A stretch of DNA of 64,000 bases from Acinetobacter guillouiae CIP 63.46 (GCF_000368145.1 NZ_KB849283.1:708324-772323); one strand, 5' to 3'; shown: positions 28,129-37,693, counted from the stretch's first letter. Made by a program: numbers and translations. The notes: generated from the sequence alone by a model not told the origin.

Positions 28129-28283
28129 TTAAAAATGTTTCCACTCAAAATTTAGATATCGCAATTGGTTAAAAAATGAAAGTTTTAAATATATTAAGTA
28201 TCCTCAGTTCAATATTTATTCTATTTTTTATGTTTTATACGCTTGGGCCTACAATTTAAAAAATTTAAACAGATGAATAAAAA

Positions 28284-28312
28284 ATAAAAGGCAGTTTAAA
28301 ACTGCCTTTTAT
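28284..28312 (-). terminator. Terminator of the 28.4-28.8 kb gene
   Basis: AAAAGGCAGT/ACTGCCTTTT with a five-base loop, followed on the minus strand by a long T-rich tail, 42 bases after the stop codon. Confidence 0.8.
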
Positions 28313-28351
28313 ACTTGAATTTGAGCATTTCAATCTATTGCTAATTTTTGA

Positions 28352-28843
28352 CTAGAAATTAGCATTCAGCACTTTGGCAGGTACAGAATTTTTCCAAATA
28401 TCTCGCAAAGTAGGTAAATAGAATTTTTCACCTAACTCAACCAATTCAGCGTCAATCAATGCATGTGTTTCATGCATAAATAAGTAGTCCAGTTCAACCG
28501 TAGACAATTGTTGCTGCTTTTTTGCAAATTCTTTACGTTTGGCTTGAGCTTGTTTAAGCAATTGATCTGCAAAATTTTTATTTTTATATTGGCTAATCGC
28601 TTGTAAACGTAACTCAATCACCCCCCAACCTGTAAGGAGTTTCTTAAAAATCTCAAAATCTTCAGTTGTGGATTCCCAAGTCATTTTATCCAAGTCTTCA
28701 TCATCAGGAAGTACTGGGAGTAAAATTTCCATTACACTTGGAAAAATCTTTTTGAAATTTAAAATAAATTTAACAGGGTGCTCACCAGGGTAATCTTTAA
28801 ACTGCACATTTTCCTGAACATCTGTTAAATAAATTGATAACAT
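28352..28843 (-). CDS. Uncharacterised cytoplasmic protein
   Basis: A 163-residue protein starting at the ATG at 28843 (MLSIYLTDVQENVQFKDYPG), with AGGA eight bases upstream; a longer frame from 28909 adds a doubtful leader. It is acidic to neutral with a helix-rich, lysine-rich middle (LLKQAQAKRKEFAKKQQQ). No signal peptide or membrane segment is seen and I recognise no domain. Confidence 0.65.
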   Translation of the reverse strand: MLSIYLTDVQENVQFKDYPGEHPVKFILNFKKIFPSVMEILLPVLPDDEDLDKMTWESTTEDFEIFKKLLTGWGVIELRLQAISQYKNKNFADQLLKQAQAKRKEFAKKQQQLSTVELDYLFMHETHALIDAELVELGEKFYLPTLRDIWKNSVPAKVLNANF

Positions 28844-29042
28844 TAAAAAATCCTTAATTAAAATACTGTTTATTATAACGTTATTGATCATCTTGCAGCC
28901 TAAATACAAAATAAAACAACATGAAAACAGTGAAAGAAATGCATTCTAACAATTATGACAGTTTATTCAATGCCAATTGCAGTATTCACCTGTTGTCGAT
29001 CAAAGATTCTGGTGGGCGAATAAAGCTTATTCTTGTAAAGAA

Positions 29043-29939
29043 CTAAACCTGATCAAACTCAGTGACCAAAAACTCGATTAAAGCTTTTACCGATGGTAAT
29101 AGACCTCTTCTAGAAGTATAGGCCAAATGAATAAGCTCTGGCATCGGTTCCCAATCAGGAATCACTTTAACTAGCCTGCCCGCTTTTAAGTCTTCAGCAA
29201 TAATTAATTCCGGTAGTTTTGCAATTCCCAAGCCATCTAAGGTCGCTAAATGCAATGCACTTAAATCAGTAGTGGTTAGCCTCGGCTCATCCTTAACCAC
29301 ATATAATTCATTATTAGAATTATAAAGATCCCAATGATATTCAAAGGACAAAGACTCCATCATTAAAATAGGCAATCTTGTTAATTCTCCTGGTGTTTTA
29401 ATCAAGAAATTTTGATTCAACAAATCAGGGCTTGCGACAATAAATTGTTTTGAAATGGATAGGCTACGTACAATCAAATCACTATCTTTTAAAGGTAAGG
29501 GTCTGATTCGAATTGCAACGTCATAACGTTCATTAAACAAGTCTACCTTTCTATTTGTCGCTTCCACATGCAATTTAACTTTCGGATAACGTGCTAAAAA
29601 CTTATTCAACATTTTACTGACATTAATATGCAATAAATTTGTAGGACAAGAAATTTTTACAATTCCAGTCGGCTCTGCGCTTAACAGTGCGATTGCCTCA
29701 TCAGCAGATTCAGCTTCCACAAGCATTGCTTTACAGTGTTGTAAATATATGTTCCCGACATCTGTAATCGAAATTCTTTTGGTGGTTCGATTGAGAAGTT
29801 TTACCCCTAAACGGTTTTCCAATTCCGCAACTCTTCGACTTAACAATGATTTGGTCACACCCAACGCATTACTTGCAGCTGAAAAGCCACCATATTCAAT
29901 CACTTTGGTAAAATAATACAGGTCATTTAAGTCTTTCAT
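29043..29939 (-). CDS. LysR-family transcriptional regulator
   Basis: A 298-residue LysR regulator. The N-terminal winged helix reads FTKVIEYGGFSAASNALG and VTKSLLSRRVAELE, followed by a two-lobed effector domain. It is divergently transcribed from the isochorismatase-like gene at 30068, with 128 bases between them, and probably regulates it. The effector is unknown. Confidence 0.88.
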   Translation of the reverse strand: MKDLNDLYYFTKVIEYGGFSAASNALGVTKSLLSRRVAELENRLGVKLLNRTTKRISITDVGNIYLQHCKAMLVEAESADEAIALLSAEPTGIVKISCPTNLLHINVSKMLNKFLARYPKVKLHVEATNRKVDLFNERYDVAIRIRPLPLKDSDLIVRSLSISKQFIVASPDLLNQNFLIKTPGELTRLPILMMESLSFEYHWDLYNSNNELYVVKDEPRLTTTDLSALHLATLDGLGIAKLPELIIAEDLKAGRLVKVIPDWEPMPELIHLAYTSRRGLLPSVKALIEFLVTEFDQV

Positions 29940-30067
29940 CGTATTCTCTTAAATATCGCAACTGTTCTTTATATAAGACAATATGTCATATAAATAGCAT
30001 AATTCAATGTTTATCCTACTGTTAGTATTAAAAACAGCAAATGATTGCTTAACTAAGGATATATAAA

Positions 30068-30748
30068 ATGTCTACTCCAGCTAATTTTAATGGCCAAGCG
30101 CCAGTGATTGATGTAAATGATTCCGTTATGCTGTTAATTGATCATCAAAGTGGTTTATTTCAAACCGTTGCTGATATGCCAATGACAGAACTACGCCAAC
30201 GCGCAGCAGCCTTAGCTAAAATAGCATCATTATCAAACATGCCTGTCATTACCACGGCCTCAGTTCCTCAAGGCCCCAATGGGCCACTGATTCCTGAAAT
30301 ACACGCAAATGCGCCCCATGCAAAATATGTCGCACGTAAAGGCGAAATTAATGCTTGGCATAATCAAGAGTTCGTTGAAGCGGTTAAAGCAACAGGTAAA
30401 AAGACCCTGATTATTGCGGGTACGATTACCAGCGTGTGTATGGCTTTTCCAGCGATTAGTGCAATTGCTGATGGCTATAAAGTTTTTGTTGTGGTTGATG
30501 CATCAGGTACGTATAGCAAAATGGCACAAGAAATTACCTTAGCACGTGTGGTTCAAGCAGGTGCGGTACCGATGGATACAGCGGCGGTTGCTTCAGAAAT
30601 TCAACAAACTTGGAACCGTGAAGATGCTGCTGAATGGGCTCAAGTGTACACTCAAATCTTCCCTGCTTATCAATTACTGATTGAAAGTTATTCAAAAGCA
30701 CAAGAAGTTGTGACAAACAAAGAAGTACTTGATTCAGTAAGTAAATAA
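30068..30748 (+). CDS. Isochorismatase-like (YcaC-type) cysteine hydrolase
   Basis: A 226-residue isochorismatase-family hydrolase. The catalytic Asp (LLIDHQSGLFQ, near 25), Lys (KYVARKGEINAW) and Cys (GTITSVCMAFPA, near 121) triad is visible. YcaC-like members are amide or peroxide-related hydrolases of unknown substrate. The start lies after AAGGATAT. It has a divergent LysR partner and a following terminator. Confidence 0.87.
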   Translation: MSTPANFNGQAPVIDVNDSVMLLIDHQSGLFQTVADMPMTELRQRAAALAKIASLSNMPVITTASVPQGPNGPLIPEIHANAPHAKYVARKGEINAWHNQEFVEAVKATGKKTLIIAGTITSVCMAFPAISAIADGYKVFVVVDASGTYSKMAQEITLARVVQAGAVPMDTAAVASEIQQTWNREDAAEWAQVYTQIFPAYQLLIESYSKAQEVVTNKEVLDSVSK

Positions 30749-30766
30749 TTTTAAATAAATGATGAT

Positions 30767-30792
30767 TTTAGACACCTTTCGAGGTGTCTAAA
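30767..30792 (+). terminator. Hairpin after the isochorismatase-like gene
   Basis: TTTAGACACCT/AGGTGTCTAAA with a TTCG tetraloop, 18 bases after the stop codon. The T run is short. Confidence 0.55.
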
Positions 30793-30876
30793 TCATTGTT
30801 ATGACGCAGTAATTACTATTTTCATTTTATTGCTACTTCAAGTTTAGAGAATAAATCATGTCTTTAGATTAAAAAA

Positions 30877-31584
30877 TTAATGTATATGATCCGTCTCCTT
30901 TTCCGCTACCTCAAGTGCGGCAGATTCATTGGCAACGTCATTGACCCATCCATAGCCATTTTTCATCAAAATGGTATAGGTTTTACCATCTGCTGTAATC
31001 GTGCCCATGGTAAAATTGTCTTTAATGGTTTGAGTAATATGAAACTTCTCATTATTTTGATCTCCTCCTTCTAGAGAGCCTGACCAACTAACAATATCTT
31101 CACCTGGATCTACTTCTATACGTTCTATAACAGCCTGTCTGTTTAAACCATAGCCTGGCACATTAAACACGATTTGATCGCCGACATTCTTCGCCTCTAA
31201 GGTATATAGATCATTCCTCAGAAATATTCGCCCATCTTTTTTTTGTGTATCTGTCAAAGGAACGGGATTATGCATAGACACCGTATCGACAGTACTCAAA
31301 TTGAACATCTGTTGATTGAAAATCCCTGCACGTAATTTGTCCTCATCCAGCGTTACAAGTTTACGGCGAGCATGGCTGTCTTTTATACGTTGCAATACTT
31401 GTGTTTCGGTTAGATTTGCATTTAGCTTCGGTGAATTCACTTGATCGATTTGTTCATTTTGTTTAGACACAATCGTTTTAGCTGTATCAGCTGTCTCCTG
31501 TTGACCTGAGATGAACCAAGCCAACAAAGAAACCACCAAAACAGTTAAAACAACGGAAATAATGAGATATATCCGTTTATTCAT
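30877..31584 (-). CDS. cpaB: CpaB-like membrane-anchored chaperone
   Basis: A 235-residue protein with one N-terminal membrane segment (LIISVVLTVLVVSLLAWFI, about 6-24) and a periplasmic domain. Its start codon overlaps the stop of the metzincin gene by one base (TAATG), the gene order of Acinetobacter cpaA-cpaB. In that system CpaB binds CpaA and is needed for its export through the type II secretion system. No other signature is available, so the identification rests mainly on the partner and topology. Confidence 0.82.
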   Translation of the reverse strand: MNKRIYLIISVVLTVLVVSLLAWFISGQQETADTAKTIVSKQNEQIDQVNSPKLNANLTETQVLQRIKDSHARRKLVTLDEDKLRAGIFNQQMFNLSTVDTVSMHNPVPLTDTQKKDGRIFLRNDLYTLEAKNVGDQIVFNVPGYGLNRQAVIERIEVDPGEDIVSWSGSLEGGDQNNEKFHITQTIKDNFTMGTITADGKTYTILMKNGYGWVNDVANESAALEVAEKETDHIH

Positions 31585-33380
31585 TATGGATTAACCGCCA
31601 CTAAAAATTTTGAAATGGCTTCAACATTTTCATTAATTTTTCTTAAACCATCAAATTTGTCAGTTTCACCTAAACGCACACCATATTCGGGGCTATAGAT
31701 ATCTGGGCTCGAATATAAGCCAATTTGATTTCCTCCCATAATGGTACTGCCTAAAGGATGACCAAATCCCCAGTTATAACCTGTGGTTCGATCAAAACTA
31801 TGTCCTAGCCCCATGTTATGCCCTAACTCATGTCGCATTGCAGTGATACCACAACCATAGTTATGTGATCCGATCATGTTGTACTTGCTAGGCGTGCTAT
31901 TTACATAGGCGAGACCGCAACCAGAATGATCTGTAATGGTATATATCGCATCAGCACCTGTTCTGATTCTTTCCGCTTGTACAGTGGCATCTGAACGTCC
32001 TAAATTAATCGCATCACCGAGTGTCGTTCCAGGGATTCGATAATCCAAGTATCCGACTTCTTTGTAGTAGGCTTTTGCTTGCGAGTTTTCAAGCGCTTCA
32101 TTGGTTAATCTAAGTGCTTCACGGGCTTGAATTTTTGCAGCAGTTGAACCGAGTTTGTCATTGACTACCGGGCTATTCACAAGCAATAGATCAATCTGAT
32201 AGCTATCGGTGTTCCAAACCCCATTGTTGAATATCAAACGGATTTTATCGCCTTTTTTCAAACTTGCACTAATGTTGCTACCTGAAACTGTAAACGCTGT
32301 ATCCGCAGAATTAGATAAGATGACCTTGTCACCCGACTGAGCCGCTGGCAAGTTTACAACAGGTGCCCATTGTGCATTATCAGCGGTTATTTCAACAACA
32401 GGGGTTTTAAATGTAAAACCTTGTGCAGCGGTGTTTGCAGTGAATACAGTTTTAGGAGACGAAGCCAAAACCCAATACGATTTATCTGCAATATAAATGA
32501 ACTCGTAACGATTGCCCTTGTTGAGTTTTAGGGTTGCGGTGGTATTGGTATTTTTATTTTCAATCACTGATTGCCAGCTCGCAGTTGAGCTAACAATGAT
32601 ACGATCTCGGTCGTTTGCTGTTTGCGGTAATTTTAATGAAGACACCCACGCCCCATCAGCAAAACGAATTTCTGTTTTAGCTGCAGTTAAATTCTGTAAA
32701 GCCGTATTTAATGCCGCAGTATTACCATTGATCACGTTGATAATACGTGTCGGAAGAGACAGTGGAACCCATTTACTCAGTTCTTGATTATATTGAAAGA
32801 TATATGCATCATTTTTATTGACAACCAATGTACTTGGAAATAAAGCATTTTGTGAATTAATTTTTGAGGATTTAAGCGCATTAGACTTAACCACAAGGAT
32901 CTGGCCATTCTGACCTGTTTGCGGTAAATGAATTGTATCAGTCCAAGCAGCATCACTTACAACATATTGAGCCTGTGATTGTTGAAATACTGGAATGGTA
33001 TTGCCATTTTTTTCAGGCGTAAAATTGGCAGTTTCAGGCGCATAAAACTCCCATTTTCCATTACTAAATTTAAAACGATAACTGTTTCCAGACTTTAGTG
33101 TGAGAACGCCTTTTTTTTCAATATTTACATTACTTAAATCAATATCACTGTCATAACCCGCAGTTGATTGAATTGTAATTAAGGCACCTTCTTTTGCTAC
33201 ATTCGGTAAGGAAATATTCTTCACCCAATTGCCATTGGATACACTAAATATCAGATCATCATAGCCTGTTGGGATGATTCCACTCTGGTTATTCTGGTTT
33301 GGTGATAGTGTGGTTGCGGCTATGGCAAAAGTGACCATGCCACTTGTAATGAAGACTGTAATAACTTTTCTTTTATTCAT
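31584..33380 (-). CDS. cpaA: CpaA-like secreted metzincin protease
   Basis: A 598-residue secreted protein: signal peptide (VITVFITSGMVTFAIAATT), four tandem repeats of about 90 residues, and a C-terminal metzincin domain with HELGHNMGLGH at 517-527. The repeats share an A-W-...-LP...G pattern followed by a G-x-x-Y/F-x-F ending, such as SDAAWTDTIHLPQTGQNGQI. CpaA is a type II-secreted protease of Acinetobacter that cleaves glycosylated coagulation factors such as factor V and factor XII. The paired cpaB gene overlaps its stop codon. AGG lies before the ATG. Confidence 0.88.
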   Translation of the reverse strand: MNKRKVITVFITSGMVTFAIAATTLSPNQNNQSGIIPTGYDDLIFSVSNGNWVKNISLPNVAKEGALITIQSTAGYDSDIDLSNVNIEKKGVLTLKSGNSYRFKFSNGKWEFYAPETANFTPEKNGNTIPVFQQSQAQYVVSDAAWTDTIHLPQTGQNGQILVVKSNALKSSKINSQNALFPSTLVVNKNDAYIFQYNQELSKWVPLSLPTRIINVINGNTAALNTALQNLTAAKTEIRFADGAWVSSLKLPQTANDRDRIIVSSTASWQSVIENKNTNTTATLKLNKGNRYEFIYIADKSYWVLASSPKTVFTANTAAQGFTFKTPVVEITADNAQWAPVVNLPAAQSGDKVILSNSADTAFTVSGSNISASLKKGDKIRLIFNNGVWNTDSYQIDLLLVNSPVVNDKLGSTAAKIQAREALRLTNEALENSQAKAYYKEVGYLDYRIPGTTLGDAINLGRSDATVQAERIRTGADAIYTITDHSGCGLAYVNSTPSKYNMIGSHNYGCGITAMRHELGHNMGLGHSFDRTTGYNWGFGHPLGSTIMGGNQIGLYSSPDIYSPEYGVRLGETDKFDGLRKINENVEAISKFLVAVNP

Positions 33381-33945
33381 GTTATACCTGAGTCAATATT
33401 ATAAAGTTGAGCTGACACTATAAATTAATTTTTATTGAAAAATAAAATTAAAAATTGTTAATAAAATCGATAAAACCAACAGCAACCCTAGGTTTCATTA
33501 AATTATAAATATCTGATATATAAATAAAAGAAAATGTTACAACCCAAAAACAATGCAGAGCTTATAAAATAAAAATTAGTAAAATCATCAATCTAAACGA
33601 ATCAATAATTCGTGAATTATCCTTCTTTTTTATTGAATAATCGCTGAGTTTAAATCTCAGTATTGCAATATATAAATTTGATATTTCTATAGATGATTCA
33701 ACCCATTAAAATTATTTCTATATCATTTCATCCACATTGATTTTCACATCTTTATTTTCTGGATTTGTAAATTAAAAAATAACAATATCAATAATTTAAA
33801 TAAATAATGTTAAATTTATAAAGCAATATTTTCTATTCAAAAGAGTAAAAATCACAAAAAAAGTGTCCTCAAAGGATATGGTCGCTAATTATTCTAAATG
33901 GTAAAAACTTTTAATCGCTTAACAGTTTCATGTTGGATAACCACA
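33381..33945. other. Gene-free region between cpaA and a divergent gene
   Basis: More than 500 very A+T-rich bases with no gene, repeat or RNA that I can support. It must hold the cpaAB promoter and the promoter of the gene at 33946. Confidence 0.5.
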
Positions 33946-34869
33946 ATGATCACGGAAAGTCATCAAATTAAAGCAAGAAAAGTATATTTCGATTTTTCTG
34001 AGTCTTCTGTATGTTGGATGCCAGATGATCCACTATGTTCACATATTGCCAATGGTATCAATATGCTTTTGCCTGCGGGTGAGTTTTGGTTTTGTCGGGT
34101 ATTTAATAAAACCCTCCCACATATTACAGATGAAAAATTAAAACAAGAAGTTATTGGCTTTGTCCGTCAAGAAGCTGCACATGCACGCGCACATGAAAAA
34201 GTACAAGACTTTTTAAGAGAAAATGGCTATGACATACAAGAACCATTAAATCGTGCCCATCTTGTTTTCAACATTTTATTAGGTGACAAACCATTAGGAA
34301 TTCCTTTTTTAAAAGGGAAAAAATTTGATGAATATTGGTTAATCTTTCGTGTAGGTGTCATTGCAGCAATTGAGCACTTTACAGGTACAATTGGGCAATG
34401 GACGCTTGATAGCAAATCTTGGGATAAAGCAGATCCAGCCATGGCTGATTTATTCCGCTGGCATCTCGCTGAAGAAGTTGAACATCGTTGTGTCGCTTAT
34501 GATTTGTTTGAGCATTTATTACAACAAAAGCTAGGTTTTTATGTTTCCAGACAAATCATTATGATGGGAATTTTTCCGCTTTTTATTTACTTCCTTGTTG
34601 ATTTTGCTCGTAGTCTTGGTCAACAAGATACTGAGCATCAACAAATCCAGAAATTAATGCGCCGTGGGTTCTTTGCTTTTATTCGAGAGTTTGAAAAAAC
34701 TGCAACTAAAACAGATCACCTACCGACCATTAAATATCTATGGAAAGCCACTCTACGTTGGACCTCTCCAAAGTTTAATCCGCTTCATGAAGGTGATACA
34801 GAACAGGCGTTAGCTTATATGTCACGTTCACCTGCTGTTCAGTATTTTGAGAAAACGGCGCTCAATTAG
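33946..34869 (+). CDS. Predicted metal-dependent hydrolase (PF10118-type)
   Basis: I start at the ATG at 33946 (MITESHQIKARKVYFDFSES), with GGAT nine bases upstream; an ATG at 33898 would add 16 residues. The 307-residue protein shows the ferritin-like family pattern: VRQEAAHARAHEKVQ (about 91-105) and HLAEEVEHRCVAYDLFEH, each with E and H ligands for a dimetal centre, and a hydrophobic segment after that (IIMMGIFPLFIYFLVDFA). Function of the family is not established; a dimetal centre is inferred from the E/H spacing. Confidence 0.82.
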   Translation: MITESHQIKARKVYFDFSESSVCWMPDDPLCSHIANGINMLLPAGEFWFCRVFNKTLPHITDEKLKQEVIGFVRQEAAHARAHEKVQDFLRENGYDIQEPLNRAHLVFNILLGDKPLGIPFLKGKKFDEYWLIFRVGVIAAIEHFTGTIGQWTLDSKSWDKADPAMADLFRWHLAEEVEHRCVAYDLFEHLLQQKLGFYVSRQIIMMGIFPLFIYFLVDFARSLGQQDTEHQQIQKLMRRGFFAFIREFEKTATKTDHLPTIKYLWKATLRWTSPKFNPLHEGDTEQALAYMSRSPAVQYFEKTALN

Positions 34870-34902
34870 AGTCAGGACATAATATAAATTGTGTTTATAA
34901 AA

Positions 34903-34923
34903 AGCCTTCTATAAAAGAAGGCT
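34903..34923. terminator. Bidirectional terminator between convergent genes
   Basis: AGCCTTCT/AGAAGGCT with a five-base loop. The minus strand continues into TTTTTAT, serving the LptA-like gene; the plus strand serves the metal-dependent hydrolase gene. Confidence 0.75.
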
Positions 34924-34930
34924 CATGTAA

Positions 34931-35446
34931 TCACTTTATGAGTGGCATACTTTCTTTTGTACTATTCGGTGGGATGATGATTTGAACTCTGCGTTGGCCA
35001 TTTCCAACGGCCTTAATTTCTCCACTGGTCAGCCCATATGTAATCTTAGCACTCTTAAAACTCTTTCCAGAATCACTTGAAATCTCAGCATTACCTTCTA
35101 ATGTAACCAAAAGCCTATTTGCATCATATGTAATCTTTTCAGCGCTACCATTGATCAATTCACCTGTTTGATAATTTTTCTTTTTAAATTCTACTGGATG
35201 ACCTAAAGCAATAATACGATCAAGCTGTTTGTTCTTCTTTTGTTTTAGCTCGATTTCATTTCCCTCAATACTCATCGACCCTTGTTTAGCGATGAAGTTT
35301 CCTTGATATACGCCTTCTCTAGCGTTTAAATTGAAACTTAAAAAATCACCAGACAACTCTAAAGGTTTACTAAAGTCAGGATCAAATTGAGCTATAGAGG
35401 CAATAGGAATTAAAGACAAGAGGATTATAAATAAAGTTTTTTTCAT
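34931..35446 (-). CDS. LptA/OstA-like periplasmic protein
   Basis: A 171-residue protein with a Sec signal peptide (LFIILLSLIPIASIAQ) and one OstA/LptA-type domain (about 28-160): GDFLSFNLNAREGVYQGNFI, GSMSIEGNEIEL, and YDANRLLVTLEGNAEISSDSG are the repeating strands of LptA-like jellyrolls. LptA bridges lipopolysaccharide from inner to outer membrane. This is probably a paralogue rather than the essential LptA, which usually sits in lptC-lptA-lptB; no such neighbours are here. A Fur-box-like sequence lies 18-36 bases before the start. Confidence 0.75.
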   Translation of the reverse strand: MKKTLFIILLSLIPIASIAQFDPDFSKPLELSGDFLSFNLNAREGVYQGNFIAKQGSMSIEGNEIELKQKKNKQLDRIIALGHPVEFKKKNYQTGELINGSAEKITYDANRLLVTLEGNAEISSDSGKSFKSAKITYGLTSGEIKAVGNGQRRVQIIIPPNSTKESMPLIK

Positions 35447-35463
35447 ATCGAAAGGTTATTAAT

Positions 35464-35482
35464 AATAATGAGTATCATTTTC
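35464..35482. promoter_or_regulatory. Fur-box-like palindrome
   Basis: AATAATGAGTATCATTTTC agrees with the 19-base Fur consensus GATAATGATAATCATTATC at 15 positions. It lies just upstream of the LptA-like gene (start at 35446), where Fur binding could block the promoter. Confidence 0.55.
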
Positions 35483-35666
35483 AGATAATACCATAATGGC
35501 AATATTTTCGACACCATTCAAAGCCATGACACCTTATTCCCCCTAAACAACGTTCAAACTATTAAAGGATTGTTTTAACCTTAGCACTCTATCAAGATAT
35601 TTATTTACCAAACTCGCACATCCTAAATCTAGAATGTCCAGCCTTATCTCTTAAAATATAGCTATT

Positions 35667-35762
35667 ATGAATCTAATTAATGTTGGCTTATTTGTTTTAA
35701 TGACATTAACTGTGCTGATGATTAAAAGAATAAACGTCTTCACAATCAGGTTAAACAACTAA
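35667..35762 (+). CDS. Possible 31-residue membrane peptide
   Basis: A 31-codon frame: MNLINVGLFVLMTLTVLMIK then RINVFTIRLNN, a single hydrophobic helix with a basic C-terminal end, 22 bases before the gene at 35785. There is no clear ribosome-binding site, so this is a weak call. Confidence 0.28.
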   Translation: MNLINVGLFVLMTLTVLMIKRINVFTIRLNN

Positions 35763-35784
35763 TGGCGGAAAGGTTATACTAGCT

Positions 35785-36027
35785 ATGACACTGACAGGAT
35801 ACAACAATCTTGATCTCGTCCCATTACAAACGACTTTAGATTTTATCAAACGAAAGCATCCTTTACTCGAACAATGGTGGCAACATGAATTCGGATTCCC
35901 GCTCGAATATCTCACACAAGGCGAACTCGGACATTTCAAAAAACCCCACAGCCTTGACGAAATCAGAAATCGACTCATTGAGGCTGGATTTCAAAGCTGC
36001 CATGAAACTCGCGAGAAACATGGTTAA
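35785..36027 (+). CDS. Small uncharacterised protein
   Basis: An 80-residue soluble protein, aromatic- and charge-rich (HPLLEQWWQHEFGFPLEYL, GELGHFKKPHSLDEIRNRL). GGAAAGG lies upstream of the ATG at a loose distance. It is followed by a strong terminator and is convergent with fumC. I recognise no family. Confidence 0.6.
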   Translation: MTLTGYNNLDLVPLQTTLDFIKRKHPLLEQWWQHEFGFPLEYLTQGELGHFKKPHSLDEIRNRLIEAGFQSCHETREKHG

Positions 36028-36059
36028 TGCGAGTCCTATAACTCCTCCAAATTCAAAAT

Positions 36060-36086
36060 AAAAAAGCACCTTAAGGTGCTTTTTTA
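36060..36086. terminator. Bidirectional terminator between the small gene and fumC
   Basis: AAAAAGCACC/GGTGCTTTTT with four-base loop, A and T runs on either side. It lies 33 bases after the 35785 gene and 57 bases beyond the fumC stop codon. Confidence 0.85.
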
Positions 36087-36142
36087 AACGACTGATGCTT
36101 TCTCAATAAATCATCAATAGTACTGTCACTTACAGCTTTTGA

Positions 36143-37537
36143 TTATTTCGCGTTTGGACGTACCATTTTTTCAGGTTGTACCACTTCATCAAACTGTTCA
36201 GCCGTGACAAAGCCAAGTTCTATCGCAACTTCTTTTAAAGTCTTATCTTCTTTATAAGCCGTTTTGGCAACTTTAGCGGCATTTTCATAACCAATCACAG
36301 GATTCAGTGCTGTTACCAACATCAATGAATTATGTAAGAAGTAATCAATTTTTTCACAATTTGGTTCAATCCCTACAGCACAGTGTTCATCGAAGCTGTT
36401 ACATGCATCGCCAAGCAATTGAATCGACTGAACAAGATTATATGCAATCACAGGCATATAAACATTCAGTTCAAAATTCCCCGCTGCACCTGCAAAATTA
36501 ATCGTGGTGTCATTCCCCATCACTTGCGCAACCACCATGGTCATTGCTTCACATTGGGTTGGGTTGACTTTACCTGGCATGATGCTTGAACCTGGTTCAT
36601 TCTCTGGAATACGCAACTCACCCAAACCACAACGTGGTCCACTTGCTAACCAACGTATATCATTGGCAATTTTATTTAAACTTGCAGCTAAGGTTTTCAA
36701 TGAACCAGAAGCAAATACAGCAGCATCACGACCAGCAAGTGCTTCAAACTTATTTGGATTACTGATAAATGGCAAACCCGTCAGTTTGGCTAATTCTTCC
36801 GCTGCTTTGTCTGCATATTCAGGATGCGCATTTAAACCTGTACCAACAGCTGTACCACCAAGTGGTAACTCATAGAGCCACACCAAAGCCTGTTGTAAAC
36901 GTTTTAGTCCATGATCCAGCTGTGAAACATAGCCACTGAATTCCTGTCCTAATGTAAGTGGTGTTGCATCCTGTAAATGAGTACGGCCAATCTTAACGAT
37001 ATCGTCAAACGCTTCAGATTTTCGATGTAAAGTGTCTCGTAAACGTTTTACTGCTGGAATAAGCAACTCATTGATTTGTACCGCAGCAGCCACATGAATC
37101 GCTGTTGGGAATGAATCATTGGTAGATTGCGCACGATTGACATGATCATTCGGATGCACAGGCTTTTGTGAACCTAATGGATTGCCTAGTTTTTGATTGG
37201 CAATATTGGCAATGACTTCATTACAGTTCATATTACTTTGCGTACCTGAACCTGTTTGCCAAACCACCAAAGGAAATTGTGAATCCCATTGGCCTGAAAT
37301 TACCTCATCGGCAGCACCCACAATATACTGTGACAAATCATGTGGAATTTGATTTAAGCTGGCATTGGTTATTGCCGCTGCTTTTTTGACCAGCCCCATC
37401 GCTCGAATCATCGGGCGTGGCATATGTTCTGTACCAATTTTAAAATTTTCTACGCTTCGCTGAGTTTGTGCACCCCACATTGCTTCGCTTGGGACTTCAA
37501 CATCGCCCATTGTGTCATGTTCAATACGTGTTTGCAT
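36143..37537 (-). CDS. fumC: Class II fumarate hydratase
   Basis: A 464-residue class II fumarase, converting fumarate to malate without an iron-sulfur cluster. The fumarase/aspartase signature [15 protein letters not shown] is present, as are [13 protein letters not shown] and the [18 protein letters not shown] region with the catalytic His. I start at the ATG at 37537; a TTG two codons before (37543) is an alternative. AGAGG precedes it. A Fur-like palindrome at 37653 lies 116 bases upstream, sensible since FumC is the iron-independent fumarase used during iron shortage. Confidence 0.95.
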   Translation of the reverse strand: MQTRIEHDTMGDVEVPSEAMWGAQTQRSVENFKIGTEHMPRPMIRAMGLVKKAAAITNASLNQIPHDLSQYIVGAADEVISGQWDSQFPLVVWQTGSGTQSNMNCNEVIANIANQKLGNPLGSQKPVHPNDHVNRAQSTNDSFPTAIHVAAAVQINELLIPAVKRLRDTLHRKSEAFDDIVKIGRTHLQDATPLTLGQEFSGYVSQLDHGLKRLQQALVWLYELPLGGTAVGTGLNAHPEYADKAAEELAKLTGLPFISNPNKFEALAGRDAAVFASGSLKTLAASLNKIANDIRWLASGPRCGLGELRIPENEPGSSIMPGKVNPTQCEAMTMVVAQVMGNDTTINFAGAAGNFELNVYMPVIAYNLVQSIQLLGDACNSFDEHCAVGIEPNCEKIDYFLHNSLMLVTALNPVIGYENAAKVAKTAYKEDKTLKEVAIELGFVTAEQFDEVVQPEKMVRPNAK

Positions 37538-37652
37538 TTTCAACCTCTTCTTTATCCATATCTTATTTTCAAGTTAAAGCTTGTTTTGACAACATCTGCG
37601 TAAAAACACCAGCTTCAGCGAAGCGATTATGCTAAACAAATCAATCAAACAT

Positions 37653-37671
37653 GTAAATGATAATTATTTAC
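37653..37671. promoter_or_regulatory. Fur-box-like palindrome upstream of fumC
   Basis: GTAAATGATAATTATTTAC matches the 19-base Fur consensus at 14 positions and is almost perfectly palindromic. It lies 116 bases upstream of fumC and 23 bases past the GalE-like gene's stop. Confidence 0.5.
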
Positions 37672-37693
37672 AAAAATCATCTATTCTGGATTT

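Larger units (their letters stand above)
27655..28351. other. Long intergenic stretch with a decayed frame and a terminator
   Basis: Nearly 700 bases without an intact gene. It contains a possible decayed minus-strand coding remnant at 27802-28128, a 27-codon plus-strand hydrophobic frame at 28176-28259 without a ribosome-binding site, and a terminator at 28284-28312. Confidence 0.6.

Noticed and set aside
28176-28259. 27-codon plus-strand frame with a hydrophobic helix (MKVLNILSILSSIFILFF)
   Set aside because: No ribosome-binding site or partner; short hydrophobic frames are common by chance in A+T-rich DNA.
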